64,000 bases of DNA from Nocardia sp. BMG111209 (GTDB taxonomy: Bacteria > Actinomycetota > Actinomycetes > Mycobacteriales > Mycobacteriaceae), in the NCBI RefSeq assembly GCF_000381925.1, contig NZ_KB907307.1, forward strand, positions 4,774,001 to 4,838,000. The letters run 5' to 3'. Every line of letters starts with the position of its first letter. The first letter of the stretch is position 1. Below are positions 56,450 through 64,000 of the stretch, one piece after another. The position numbers and the translations under genes were made by a program. Under the pieces are notes generated by a model. It had not been told where the DNA came from and ran no database searches. It saw only the letters and a list, made by a program, of their open reading frames with translations.

Positions 56450-57493
56450 ATGACGGCATCCACCCCCGCATCCAGCCGCCGCGAGGCCCCGGACCGCAAC
56501 CTCGCCCTCGAGCTGGTCCGGGTGACCGAGGCAGGCGCCATGGCCGCGGGCCGGTGGGTCGGCCGGGGCGACAAGGAGGGGGGCGACGGCGCCGCCGTGG
56601 ACGCGATGCGCCAGCTCGTGGCCACCGTCTCCATGCAGGGCATCGTCGTGATCGGTGAGGGCGAGAAGGACGAGGCGCCCATGCTGTACAACGGCGAGGC
56701 GGTCGGCGACGGCACCGGGCCCGAGGTCGATTTCGCGGTCGACCCGATCGACGGCACGACCCTGATGTCGAAGGGTTCCCCGGGCGCGATCTCCGTGCTG
56801 GCCGTGGCCGAGCGCGGCGCCATGTTCGATCCGTCGGCCGTGTTCTACATGGAGAAGATCGCCGTCGGCCCGGAGGCCGCGGACGTGATCGATATCGCGG
56901 CGCCGGTCGCGGAGAACCTGCGCCGGGTGGCGAAGGCCAAGAGCACCCGGATCTCCGCGCTCACGGTGTGCATCCTGGACCGACCCCGGCACGCCGGGCT
57001 GATCCAGGAGGTGCGCGACGCGGGCGCCCGCATCCGCCTGATCTCCGACGGCGATGTGGCCGGTGCGATCGCCGCCGCCCGCCCGGATTCCGGCACCGAT
57101 GTGCTGATCGGCATCGGCGGCACCCCGGAGGGCATCATCGCCGCCGCCGCGATGCGCTGTATGGGCGGCGCGCTGCAGGCCAAACTCGCCCCGAAGGACG
57201 AGGCGGAACGGCAGCGGGCCATCGACGCCGGCTACGACCTGGATCGCGTCCTCGACACCCAGGATCTGGTCTCCGGTGAGAACGTGTTCTTCTGCGCGAC
57301 CGGCGTCACCGACGGTGATCTGCTGCGCGGCGTGCGGTACTTCTCCGGCGGCGCGTCGACACAGTCGATCGTGATGCGCTCGAAGTCCGGCACGGTCCGC
57401 ATGATCGACGCCTACCACCGGCTGACCAAGCTGCGCGAATACGCCTCGGTCGACTTCACCGGCGACGACCACGCGGCGCCGCCGATGCCCTGA
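56450..57493 (+). CDS. glpX: Class II fructose-1,6-bisphosphatase
   Basis: A 347-aa gluconeogenic enzyme that hydrolyses fructose-1,6-bisphosphate. The metal/phosphate motif VDPIDGTTL is present, with [11 protein letters not shown] and [15 protein letters not shown], as in GlpX proteins. The start is well supported: AGGAGG lies 6 bases before the ATG at 56450. In mycobacteria GlpX is the only FBPase, so the gene is probably essential for growth on fatty acids. The neighbouring DUF4245 gene is divergent. Confidence 0.97.
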   Translation: MTASTPASSRREAPDRNLALELVRVTEAGAMAAGRWVGRGDKEGGDGAAVDAMRQLVATVSMQGIVVIGEGEKDEAPMLYNGEAVGDGTGPEVDFAVDPIDGTTLMSKGSPGAISVLAVAERGAMFDPSAVFYMEKIAVGPEAADVIDIAAPVAENLRRVAKAKSTRISALTVCILDRPRHAGLIQEVRDAGARIRLISDGDVAGAIAAARPDSGTDVLIGIGGTPEGIIAAAAMRCMGGALQAKLAPKDEAERQRAIDAGYDLDRVLDTQDLVSGENVFFCATGVTDGDLLRGVRYFSGGASTQSIVMRSKSGTVRMIDAYHRLTKLREYASVDFTGDDHAAPPMP

Positions 57494-57507
57494 CGGGTTT
57501 GCGGTGG

Positions 57508-57780
57508 CTAGGTGCGCTCGGCCAGGTACTCGATGTACAACGGCCGCAGCGCATCGGCCACCGAGCCCTCGCCGGCGTGGACGTAATCGTCGAGCATCGG
57601 CAGGATGTACTTGATGTCGGATTCGCTCTCGGCGAGATTCCCGGCCGCCGCCTCGGCCGCCGGAATCTGCTCCAGCAAACCCCACAGGAATTTCACGTCA
57701 CCGTGCGTGACGGCGTATTTCACCGCCCGGTCGTGGAGTTCCTTCGACGACAGTTGATCCAGTTCCCGAACATCCGCCAT
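57508..57780 (-). CDS. Small conserved-looking hypothetical protein, 90 aa
   Basis: A helical, acidic protein (MADVRELDQLSSKELHDRAV at the start; AESESDIKYILPMLDDYVHA in the middle). There is no signal peptide, membrane helix or recognised motif. The composition is clearly protein-like. ATG at 57780 has an AGTGCCCTC upstream region without a strong ribosome site. It is convergent with glpX, 14 bp apart, and divergent from the DUF488 gene, so it forms its own transcription unit. Confidence 0.7.
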   Translation of the reverse strand: MADVRELDQLSSKELHDRAVKYAVTHGDVKFLWGLLEQIPAAEAAAGNLAESESDIKYILPMLDDYVHAGEGSVADALRPLYIEYLAERT

Positions 57781-57849
57781 GAGGGCACTCTATCCGCTGT
57801 GACCGATTCGAGGCTCGCGTCACCCGTCCGTTCGTGCTGCCATGGGGAG

Positions 57850-58239
57850 ATGGCACAGCAGCCGCCCGGCCACGGGGCAGGGCAGCACGGGTTCCGGGTG
57901 ACCCGGATCTACGAGGCGCCCGATCCGGCCGACGGCACCCGGATCCTGGTGGACCGGCTGTGGCCGCGGGGAGTCAGCAAACAGCAGGCGCACGTGGACG
58001 AATGGGCCAGGGACGTCACACCCTCCACCGAACTGCGCCGCTGGCTGCACGGCGATCCGGAACATCGGCAGCGGGAGTTCGAGCGCCGATACCGCGACGA
58101 ACTCGGCGGTGAACAGCAGCAGCGGGCTCTGACGCGGTTGCGCGAGCTCGCGAACGAGGGTGCGGTGACATTGGTGACCGCGGTGAAGGACACCGCGCAC
58201 AGTCACATCCCGGTTCTGCTGGAGCAACTCGACCGCTGA
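57850..58239 (+). CDS. DUF488 family protein (YeaO-like)
   Basis: A 129-aa protein with the DUF488 pattern: RILVDRLWPRGVSKQQAHVD near residue 30, ELRRWLHGDPEHRQREFERR and a closing V-T-L-V-T-A-V-K-D-T. The family is widespread and uncharacterised. ATG at 57850 has GGGGAG close before it; the conserved part begins near residue 16 (VTRIYEAPDPADG), so a later GTG is possible. It stands divergent from the 90-aa gene. Confidence 0.88.
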   Translation: MAQQPPGHGAGQHGFRVTRIYEAPDPADGTRILVDRLWPRGVSKQQAHVDEWARDVTPSTELRRWLHGDPEHRQREFERRYRDELGGEQQQRALTRLRELANEGAVTLVTAVKDTAHSHIPVLLEQLDR

Positions 58240-58371
58240 GGGTCGCCGCGAGCTGGACATTTACGGGATGTTCACCGTGCCGAACGAGATCACTCTCACC
58301 TTGGCGGCGAAATCGCAGTAACGTCGTTTGTGCGGGCCGCGGCGGTGTGGCTCGTACGGGAGGTCCTGATC

Positions 58372-58425
58372 GTGACTGAGCAACTCAGCGCGAGGGGGCC
58401 GGCACCCGGCCCCTGGGGCGATTGA
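58372..58425 (+). CDS. Possible 17-codon leader peptide upstream of phoH2
   Basis: GTG-started ORF MTEQLSARGPAPGPWGD with GGGAGG 8 bases before it. A perfect 8-bp hairpin, GGGGCCGG-CAC-CCGGCCCC (58395-58413), lies within it. The ORF ends 81 bp before the phoH2 start. This could be a leader that controls phoH2 by translation-dependent folding, or chance. Confidence 0.35.
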   Translation: MTEQLSARGPAPGPWGD

Positions 58426-58506
58426 TCTTCTCGATCGACCCGCAGGCCGACCGGTCCAGCGAGAGTAGTCCGTGCAAGTGAAGCACGGGCAACGAAGGAG
58501 CCCACC

Positions 58507-59817
58507 GTGACTGATGCACGCTCCGTCAAAACCTTCGTGATCGACACTTCCGTATTGCTGTCGGATCCCTGGGCAGTAACTCGTTTCGGCGAGAACCAGG
58601 TGGTCCTTCCGCTGGTAGTGATCAGCGAATTGGAGGCAAAACGCCATCACCACGAACTCGGTTGGTTCGCTCGCGAAGCCCTGCGCATGCTGGACGATCT
58701 ACGGCTGGAACACGGCCGGCTGGATCAGGACGTGCCGGTCGGCACGGAGCGCGGCACGCTGCGAGTGGAGCTGAACCACACCGATCCCGAGGTGTTGCCG
58801 GTGGGATTCCGCACCGATACCAACGATTCCCGGATTCTGGCCTGCGCGCTGAATCTGAAAGCCGAGGGTAATCGGGTGGTCCTGGTGTCCAAGGACATTC
58901 CGTTGCGGGTGAAGGCGGGCGCGGTCGGGCTGGACGCCGACGAGTACCACGCGCAGGATGTGATCGTCTCGGGCTGGACCGGTATGACCGAGGTCGATGT
59001 CAGCTCCGAATGTGTGGACCGGCTCTACGCGGAGTCCGTCGTCGATCTGGACGAGGCCCGGGATCTGCCCTGCCACACGGGAATTCGGCTGCTGTCCGCG
59101 AACGGCAGTGCGCTGGCCCGGATCACCCCGGACAAGCGGGTGCAGTTGGTCCGCGGCGATCGGGAGGCGTTCGGGCTGCACGGCCGGTCCGCCGAACAGC
59201 GCATCGCCCTGGATCTGCTGCTCGACGAGAGTGTGGGCATCGTCTCACTCGGCGGTAAGGCGGGCACCGGCAAATCGGCGCTCGCGCTGACCGCCGGCCT
59301 GGAAGCGGTGCTGGAACGCCGCACCCAGCGCAAGGTGGTCGTCTTCCGCCCGCTGTACGCGGTCGGCGGCCAGGAGCTGGGCTATCTGCCGGGTAGCGAG
59401 AGCGAGAAGATGGGCCCCTGGGCGCAGGCGGTCTTCGACACCCTCGACGGGCTGGCCAGCCCGGAGGTGATGGAGGAGGTGCTCTCCCGCGGGATGCTGG
59501 AGGTGCTGCCGCTGACCCACATTCGCGGCCGGTCGCTGCACGATTCCTTCGTGATCGTCGACGAGGCGCAGTCGCTGGAGCGGAACGTGCTGCTCACGGT
59601 GCTGAGCCGGCTGGGCAGCGGTTCGCGGGTGGTGCTCACCCACGACGTCGCCCAGCGGGACAACCTGCGGGTCGGCCGGCACGACGGCGTGGCGGCGGTG
59701 ATCGAGAAACTCAAGGGCCACCCGCTGTTCGCGCACATCACCCTGACCCGCAGCGAGCGGTCGCCGATCGCGGCGCTGGTCACCGAGATGCTGGAGGAGT
59801 ACGGCCCGCACGCCTGA
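58507..59817 (+). CDS. phoH2: PhoH2: PIN-PhoH family ATPase/RNase
   Basis: A 436-aa protein with an N-terminal PIN ribonuclease domain ([15 protein letters not shown]; further acidic residues in SELEAKR and [13 protein letters not shown]) and a C-terminal PhoH helicase-like ATPase (Walker [15 protein letters not shown], Walker [13 protein letters not shown]). In mycobacteria PhoH2 unwinds and cleaves RNA and is paired with a small PhoAT antitoxin encoded just upstream. No PhoAT-like gene was recognised here, only a 17-codon ORF. GTG at 58507 follows a GAAGGAG ribosome site at 7 bases. DesA2 follows. Confidence 0.95.
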   Translation: MTDARSVKTFVIDTSVLLSDPWAVTRFGENQVVLPLVVISELEAKRHHHELGWFAREALRMLDDLRLEHGRLDQDVPVGTERGTLRVELNHTDPEVLPVGFRTDTNDSRILACALNLKAEGNRVVLVSKDIPLRVKAGAVGLDADEYHAQDVIVSGWTGMTEVDVSSECVDRLYAESVVDLDEARDLPCHTGIRLLSANGSALARITPDKRVQLVRGDREAFGLHGRSAEQRIALDLLLDESVGIVSLGGKAGTGKSALALTAGLEAVLERRTQRKVVVFRPLYAVGGQELGYLPGSESEKMGPWAQAVFDTLDGLASPEVMEEVLSRGMLEVLPLTHIRGRSLHDSFVIVDEAQSLERNVLLTVLSRLGSGSRVVLTHDVAQRDNLRVGRHDGVAAVIEKLKGHPLFAHITLTRSERSPIAALVTEMLEEYGPHA

Positions 59818-60028
59818 TCCCGCGCAGGTGATCTCCGCGCGGACCCACGGCTGTCGCTGGTGAAGTGGCGGCGCCGGTGCCTCTCGGCTCCGGCGCCGCC
59901 GCCTCCCGGCCGTTCCCGGTGGGACGAGATCCCGCTGGTGGTGCGCATTTCTGTGGGATCGCTGTGTCCTTGCCGTGGACAATCGACCAGGACGCCCGAA
60001 ATCGGCGTCCGATGGGTAAATTTGCCGC

Positions 60029-60886
60029 GTGCAAAGTTTTTTGACCGACCGTGAGCTGCTGGAATCGCTGGCGCCGGAGGTGGAAGCGAACCTCCAGCGG
60101 CACATCGCGGCCGCCGACGAGTGGCAGCCCCACGATTTCGTGCCGTGGGACGACGGGCGCAACTTCGAATTCCTCGGTGGCGTCGACTGGGATCCGGCGC
60201 AGTCGCAGCTCGGCGAGACCGCGAAGCTGGCCCTGACGGTGAGCGTCCTGATCGCCGACAACCTGCCCTCCTACCACCGCGAAATCGGGAAATATCTGCG
60301 GACCGGGCCGTGGTGGCGCTGGGTCGGCCGCTGGACCGCCGAGGAGAACCGGCACGAGATCCTGCTGCGCAACTACCTGATGGTGACCCGCGCGGTCGAC
60401 CCGGTGCAGCTGGAACGGTCGCGCATGGAGCACATGACCAACGGCTTCCGGCGCCCGCCACTGCATCTGATCGACGTGCTGGCCGAGGCCGCCCTGGAGG
60501 AGGCGGCCGCCGCGGTGCGGCATCGCAACATCGCCGCGCTCGGGGAGAACCCGCTGGTCACCGCGATCGCCGAACGACTGGCCGCCGACGACGAGTTGCA
60601 GGCCGTCTTCTTCGCCGACCTGGTCGCCGCCGCCTTCGACCTGGTCCCGGATCAGACCATGCGCGCCGTCGCCGACCGGATCGCGGGCTACCGGGTGCCC
60701 GAACTCACCCTGCCCGACGGCCGCAACAGCACCGAGGTGCTCGCCGAGGCGGGCATCTACGATCCGGCCCGCGCCGCGGAACTGGTCTTCGCACCGCTGC
60801 TGGAACGTTGGAACATACTGTCCCGCAACGATTTCGGCGAGGAGGGCGAGAAGGCCCGGGCCGAGATCGCGGTCCTGGCGCGTTAG
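60029..60886 (+). CDS. desA2: Acyl-ACP desaturase-like protein DesA2
   Basis: A 285-aa diiron protein of the acyl-ACP desaturase family. A diiron-ligand motif is seen as EENRHE in WTAEENRHEILLRNYL; other Glu/His ligands lie in helices around residues 65-70 and 150-190. In mycobacteria DesA2 is essential and its catalytic activity has been questioned because it lacks some usual ligands; which are missing here cannot be judged by eye. GTG at 60029 gives the normal length. It follows phoH2 as in M. tuberculosis and its stop overlaps the convergent TetR stop by 4 bp. Confidence 0.9.
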   Translation: MQSFLTDRELLESLAPEVEANLQRHIAAADEWQPHDFVPWDDGRNFEFLGGVDWDPAQSQLGETAKLALTVSVLIADNLPSYHREIGKYLRTGPWWRWVGRWTAEENRHEILLRNYLMVTRAVDPVQLERSRMEHMTNGFRRPPLHLIDVLAEAALEEAAAAVRHRNIAALGENPLVTAIAERLAADDELQAVFFADLVAAAFDLVPDQTMRAVADRIAGYRVPELTLPDGRNSTEVLAEAGIYDPARAAELVFAPLLERWNILSRNDFGEEGEKARAEIAVLAR

Positions 60887-61617
60887 TCGCCGGCCCGGGT
60901 TGCCATCAGCGCGGCGAGGCCGTCGAGGATGCGATCGATGCCGAAATTCAGGGCATTGTCGCGGGCACCCGGGCCTCCCGGCTCGGCGAAGGCGGCGAGG
61001 GTGTGCGGATAGCGGTCCGCGCGCGCGGACAACGTCGCCGCCAGCTGCCGGGCCATCTCGCTCTCCAACCCGGGCCCGCCCGCCGCCTGCTGTGCGAGCG
61101 CACGCGCATGGCCCGCCAGCAACGCGATGGCATCCAGGCGCTCCGGACCGCTGAGACCGGTCTCGGCCAGCGGGGTCAGTCCCGCCTCGAACCAGCCGAT
61201 CTCGTTGGGCCCCAACGGTCGTACGCCGACCACCAGCTCGTGCATCCAGGGATGCGTCAGCATGCCGCGGTGGACCGCGACGGTCCAGTCGCGCAACTGC
61301 CGCCGCCACGGCGGCTCTGCCGGAACATCTTCGGCCACAACGACTTCCGAATCCACGAGGCCGGGAGCCGCACCCATGCCGAAATCCAGCATCAGCGCGG
61401 TCAGTTCGGACTTGCCGGGTAGGTACCGGTAGAGGGCCATCTTCGCGCAACCCAGCCGTTCGGCCAGCCGCTGCATGGACAGATTGGCCAGGCCCTCCGC
61501 ATCGGCGAGGGCGATGGCCTCGCCGACGATACGTTCCAGGGTCAGCGACGGTTTCGGCCCCCGGCGGGGGCGGTCGCGGGTGCCCCACAACAGGTCCAGG
61601 GCGGTGGGTGACGGCAT
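60883..61617 (-). CDS. TetR-family transcriptional regulator
   Basis: A 244-aa repressor. The N-terminal helix-turn-helix is typical: LTLERIVGEAIALADAEGLA, MQRLAERLGCAKMALYRYL, followed by P-G-K-S-E-L. The C-terminal region resembles tetracycline-repressor-like ligand domains (WRRQLRDWTVAVHRGMLTHP). It is divergent from an FAD monooxygenase gene whose enzyme probably degrades the ligand or a related compound. A dyad and promoter between the two (61642-61703) fit autorepression. ATG at 61617 was chosen; another ATG three codons upstream is also possible. Confidence 0.92.
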   Translation of the reverse strand: MPSPTALDLLWGTRDRPRRGPKPSLTLERIVGEAIALADAEGLANLSMQRLAERLGCAKMALYRYLPGKSELTALMLDFGMGAAPGLVDSEVVVAEDVPAEPPWRRQLRDWTVAVHRGMLTHPWMHELVVGVRPLGPNEIGWFEAGLTPLAETGLSGPERLDAIALLAGHARALAQQAAGGPGLESEMARQLAATLSARADRYPHTLAAFAEPGGPGARDNALNFGIDRILDGLAALMATRAGD

Positions 61618-61641
61618 ACCCTCCATCCTTCCGAACGATGC

Positions 61642-61703
61642 TTGACGAGGAAACTGCGTCCATCGTACGCTTATCTCATCGAACAGCGTCCCGTGGACGC
61701 AGT
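61642..61703 (+). promoter_or_regulatory. Promoter and TetR operator of the FAD monooxygenase gene
   Basis: A promoter-like pair TTGACG (61642-61647) and TACGCT (61666-61671) has an 18-bp spacer. Downstream, GCGTCC-CGT-GGACGC (61686-61700) is a perfect dyad. The outer words ACTGCGTCCA (61653-61662) and TGGACGCAGT (61694-61703) are also perfect inverted copies, so two operator half-sites could be linked. Confidence 0.62.
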
Positions 61704-61719
61704 AATGGGAGGAACCGTC

Positions 61720-62901
61720 ATGCGCAACACCACCGTCCTGATCTCCGGCGCCAGCATCGCCGGTCCGTCGCTGGCCCTCTGTCTGGCGCGGTACGGCTAT
61801 ACGGTCACCGTCGTCGAGAAGGCGCCGGAGCTGCGCCGCGGCGGCCAGGCCGTCGACTTCACCGGTGAGACGCACCGCATCGTGCTGGCGCGGATGGGCA
61901 TCCTCGACGACATCCGGCGTCGGCAGACCGGTAAGACCGACACGATCCTGTTCGACGAGGCCGGCCGCCGAAAGGCGTTGATCTCAGGCGATTTCACCGG
62001 CGGCGATATCGAGATCCTGCGCGGCGACCTGTCCGGCATCCTGTACCGGCGCACGGCCGGTGGTTGCGAATACCTCTTCGGCGACACCGTCACCGCCCTC
62101 ACCGAGACCGCCGGCGGTGTGCACGTCGAATTCGCACACGCCGAGGCGCGCCGCTTCGACCTGGTGATCGGCTGCGACGGCATCCACTCCCGGGTGCGGC
62201 GGCTGGCCTTCGGCCCCGAATCGGACTTCGTCGCCCACAAGGGCTACTACTACGCGATCGCCGGCGCCACACCGTGGGAGACGCCGGCCGACGGCCCCCG
62301 CGAGCGCGCGGTGGCGCACGGCTGGAACACCCCCGGCCGCCTGGCCACCTCCGGCGGTTCGAAAGCCGCCCAGATGTACATGTTCACGTCCCCCGAACTC
62401 GACTACGCCCGCGACGACATCGACGCCCAGCGCCGCCTGATCGCGGACCGATTCGCCGACATGGGCGGCGAGGTCCCCCGCATGCTCGCCGAACTGCCCC
62501 ACCTGGACGGTTTCTACCTCGACTCGCTGAGCAAGGTGACGATGCGCGACTACACCAGCGGCCGCATCGCCCTGCTCGGCGACGCGGCCTACGGCATCAC
62601 CCTCGGCGGCTTCGGCACCGGTCTCGCGGTGGTCGGCGCCTACGTCCTGGCCGGCGAACTCCGCACCGCCGCAGGCGATCACACGATCGCCTTTCCGCGC
62701 TACCAGGAAATCATGAAGCGCTACACGAAACTCGCCGGCGGCTCGAACCCCGGCCCGTTCCTGGCCCCCGAAACCGCACTCGGCCTGCGCTTCCGGAACT
62801 GGTTCCTCGGCTCCCGCGGCATGGACCTCATGTCGAAGTACACCGACCGCGCCAAGAACGACATCGAACTCCGGGACTACCCGGCGCTCGTGACCGCCTG
62901 A
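61720..62901 (+). CDS. FAD-dependent aromatic-hydroxylase-like monooxygenase
   Basis: A 393-aa flavin monooxygenase of the PHBH/TetX type. The FAD-binding motif is VLISGASIAGPSLALCLARY; the DG segment is DLVIGCDGIHSRVRRLAF; and the FAD pyrophosphate motif RIALLGDAAYGITLGGFGTG is present. The substrate is unknown, and similar enzymes modify antibiotics or aromatics. ATG at 61720 has GGGAGG 7 bases upstream. It is divergent from a TetR regulator with a clear dyad between them, so its expression should be induced by the regulator's ligand. Confidence 0.92.
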   Translation: MRNTTVLISGASIAGPSLALCLARYGYTVTVVEKAPELRRGGQAVDFTGETHRIVLARMGILDDIRRRQTGKTDTILFDEAGRRKALISGDFTGGDIEILRGDLSGILYRRTAGGCEYLFGDTVTALTETAGGVHVEFAHAEARRFDLVIGCDGIHSRVRRLAFGPESDFVAHKGYYYAIAGATPWETPADGPRERAVAHGWNTPGRLATSGGSKAAQMYMFTSPELDYARDDIDAQRRLIADRFADMGGEVPRMLAELPHLDGFYLDSLSKVTMRDYTSGRIALLGDAAYGITLGGFGTGLAVVGAYVLAGELRTAAGDHTIAFPRYQEIMKRYTKLAGGSNPGPFLAPETALGLRFRNWFLGSRGMDLMSKYTDRAKNDIELRDYPALVTA

Positions 62902-63032
62902 GCGACTGTCCACACCCCTGACAGCGAGATGTGCTGCGGCCGTGCGCTGTTCGATTTTCACTCGCGTCCGGGGCGGGGATGTTCTACAGTGACGGACGGG
63001 AGGGACTGGGGATGTCCACGGGGAGAAGTGCG

Positions 63033-63482
63033 ATGAAATCGTTTACTGGACAGTCATGCTCACGTACGGCCGGGGCGCTCACGATGCTGGCCGCGGTCAC
63101 CGTGATCGCCGGCTGCGGTGGCAGCGATGATGTGGTCAGCGCGAGTCCGGACCAGAGTCAGATGGAATCGAACCTGCGCGCGGTGATGAACGCGAAGACC
63201 CCGCGCGACGCGTCCGGGCAGTACTGCGCGCAGTTCGCGGAGATCTTCAGCAGCATTCCCGCCGAACTGAGCACCGGTTTCTCCGCCGCCAAGCCGCGCG
63301 GGACGCTGACCAAGCTGCAGAAGGTCCAGATCACCGGCGACAAGGCGACCGCCGAGGCGGTCGGCAAGTCCGACACCGGCGGCGACGCCAGCGGTCCGGT
63401 CACCTTCCGGAAAGAGAACGGCACCTGGAAGTACTGCCCCGACCTGGGCATGCCGGCCGTGACCCCGCCACCGACGAAGTGA
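63033..63482 (+). CDS. Small NTF2-like lipoprotein
   Basis: A 149-aa lipoprotein. The signal sequence ends with a lipobox, VTVIAGC, so the protein should be anchored to the outer face of the membrane. The mature domain has NTF2/SnoaL-like features: a helical start (MESNLRAVMNAKTPRDASGQ), then a beta-rich end with VTFRKENGTWKYCPDL; two cysteines (QYCAQF and KYCPDL) may pair. ATG at 63033 has GGGGAG 7 bases before it; an ATG seven codons earlier lacks a good ribosome site. The gene after it encodes a similar anchored domain. Confidence 0.8.
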   Translation: MKSFTGQSCSRTAGALTMLAAVTVIAGCGGSDDVVSASPDQSQMESNLRAVMNAKTPRDASGQYCAQFAEIFSSIPAELSTGFSAAKPRGTLTKLQKVQITGDKATAEAVGKSDTGGDASGPVTFRKENGTWKYCPDLGMPAVTPPPTK

Positions 63483-63497
63483 TGCGGGTGAGCGGGC

Positions 63498-63935
63498 ATG
63501 AGAATTCCTGGCTGGTTGCGGTCCCGCCGCGCGCTGGTGCTGATCGCGGCGGCGCTCGTGGTGGTGGTCGTCGCGGGTATCGGCATCGCCTTGGTGCTGG
63601 GCGGGCACCGCATGTCGCCCGCTGAGCGGGAGGCGCGGAGCGAGGCGGAGATCGAGCATGTGCTGCGCACGGTGCTGGATGCGGAGCGGCCCGCCGCGGT
63701 GATCGATCTGCACAGCGCGGAGATGCGGGCGCGCTTTCATCTCGCTCAGGCGAACGGGCTGTTGCCGGAGAAGAACGATCGCAGCGATCAAGGCGAGATC
63801 CTCTATGTCAGCAACTATTTGATCGACGGCGATCTGGCCAATGCTGATGTGACCCGGCTCTATCCGGACCTCACCGAGATCACCAGTACTTTCGTTCTCG
63901 TCAGGGAGGGCGGGAAATGGCTTCTGGCAGGCTGA
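63498..63935 (+). CDS. Membrane-anchored NTF2-like protein
   Basis: A 145-aa protein with a basic start (RIPGWLRSRRA) and one long N-terminal membrane helix (ALVLIAAALVVVVVAGIGIA), then an external domain beginning SPAEREARSEAEIEHVLRTV. It ends FVLVREGGKWLLAG, a common NTF2-like end that recalls the VTFRKENGTWKY end of the preceding lipoprotein. ATG at 63498 lies 15 bp after that gene's stop. It overlaps the next gene by 19 bp, so the three probably form one operon. Function unknown. Confidence 0.72.
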   Translation: MRIPGWLRSRRALVLIAAALVVVVVAGIGIALVLGGHRMSPAEREARSEAEIEHVLRTVLDAERPAAVIDLHSAEMRARFHLAQANGLLPEKNDRSDQGEILYVSNYLIDGDLANADVTRLYPDLTEITSTFVLVREGGKWLLAG

Positions 63936-64000
63936 ATCTCGTCCGCTTCTCGGCTTTTCTGGTCGCACTCGTGGTCGCGGCGGTGCTGGGTGCCGGTACC
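63917..64000 (+). CDS. Partial CDS: exported protein, N-terminus only
   Basis: The first 28 codons (MASGRLNLVRFSAFLVALVV at the start) run off the right end of the window. A basic/hydrophobic start and a VAAVLGAG core indicate a signal peptide or membrane anchor. A ribosome site GGAGGGCGGGAA precedes the ATG at 63917. The start overlaps the previous coding region by 19 bp in another frame. The product cannot be named. Confidence 0.6.
   Translation, partial: MASGRLNLVRFSAFLVALVVAAVLGAGT

Overview
The window is high-GC actinobacterial chromosome, most likely from the Corynebacteriales and closest in character to Nocardia or Rhodococcus. Supporting markers are a fused FO synthase (fbiC), the mycothiol gene mshB, the mannosyltransferase gene pimE, lpqW, a DesA2-type desaturase and PIN-PhoH (phoH2). 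From memory of the family, many of these are neighbours in Mycobacterium tuberculosis between about Rv1094 and Rv1173 (desA2, phoH2, glpX, DUF4245, xseB, xseA, ispH, ychF, pimE, phhB, typA, lpqW, mshB, fbiC). The window therefore looks like that core backbone in blocks, separated by accessory genes. No tRNA, rRNA, insertion sequence, integrase or CRISPR array was seen.

Layout. 0-9.5 kb: fbiC, two PH-domain membrane proteins, a KimA-type permease and a GMC oxidoreductase. 9.5-12 kb: a sensor kinase and DUF742 protein, a partial conservon. 12.1-19.2 kb: core block with a small membrane protein, a 52-aa ORF, mshB, lpqW, typA, phhB and pimE. 19.4-26.7 kb: accessory stretch with a secreted Ala/Pro protein, an unusual protein with serine at every third residue, a Tat-exported DUF1906 protein, a duplicated-domain protein, a GNAT enzyme and a WYL regulator with a divergent TIGR03086 partner. 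27.4-31.6 kb: a membrane Ser/Thr kinase, ychF, a RibD-like reductase and an orphan narI. 31.6-35 kb: a sugar-type ABC importer without an ATPase. 35.2-40.2 kb: cstA with its small partner, an Ada-AlkA repair fusion and an unknown gene. 40.4-40.9 kb: a 29-bp tandem array ending at the sbcC stop codon.

40.9-57.5 kb: DNA repair and core metabolism, with sbcC (greatly enlarged), sbcD, rmuC, a DUF6542 protein, ispH, a lipid-droplet-type protein, xseA, xseB, a phosphotransferase, a LysR/MFS divergent pair, DUF4245 and glpX. 57.5-64 kb: small conserved genes, phoH2 with a possible leader peptide, desA2, a TetR regulator with a divergent FAD monooxygenase, and envelope-anchored small proteins running off the right end.

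The most unusual content is repetitive: the Ser-x-x protein at 20.5 kb, the 29-bp array at 40.4 kb, and two in-frame repeat-rich insertions with a period near 14 residues, one in SbcC and one in a PH-domain protein. Gene functions are assigned by reading motifs and neighbourhood only; no database search was run.
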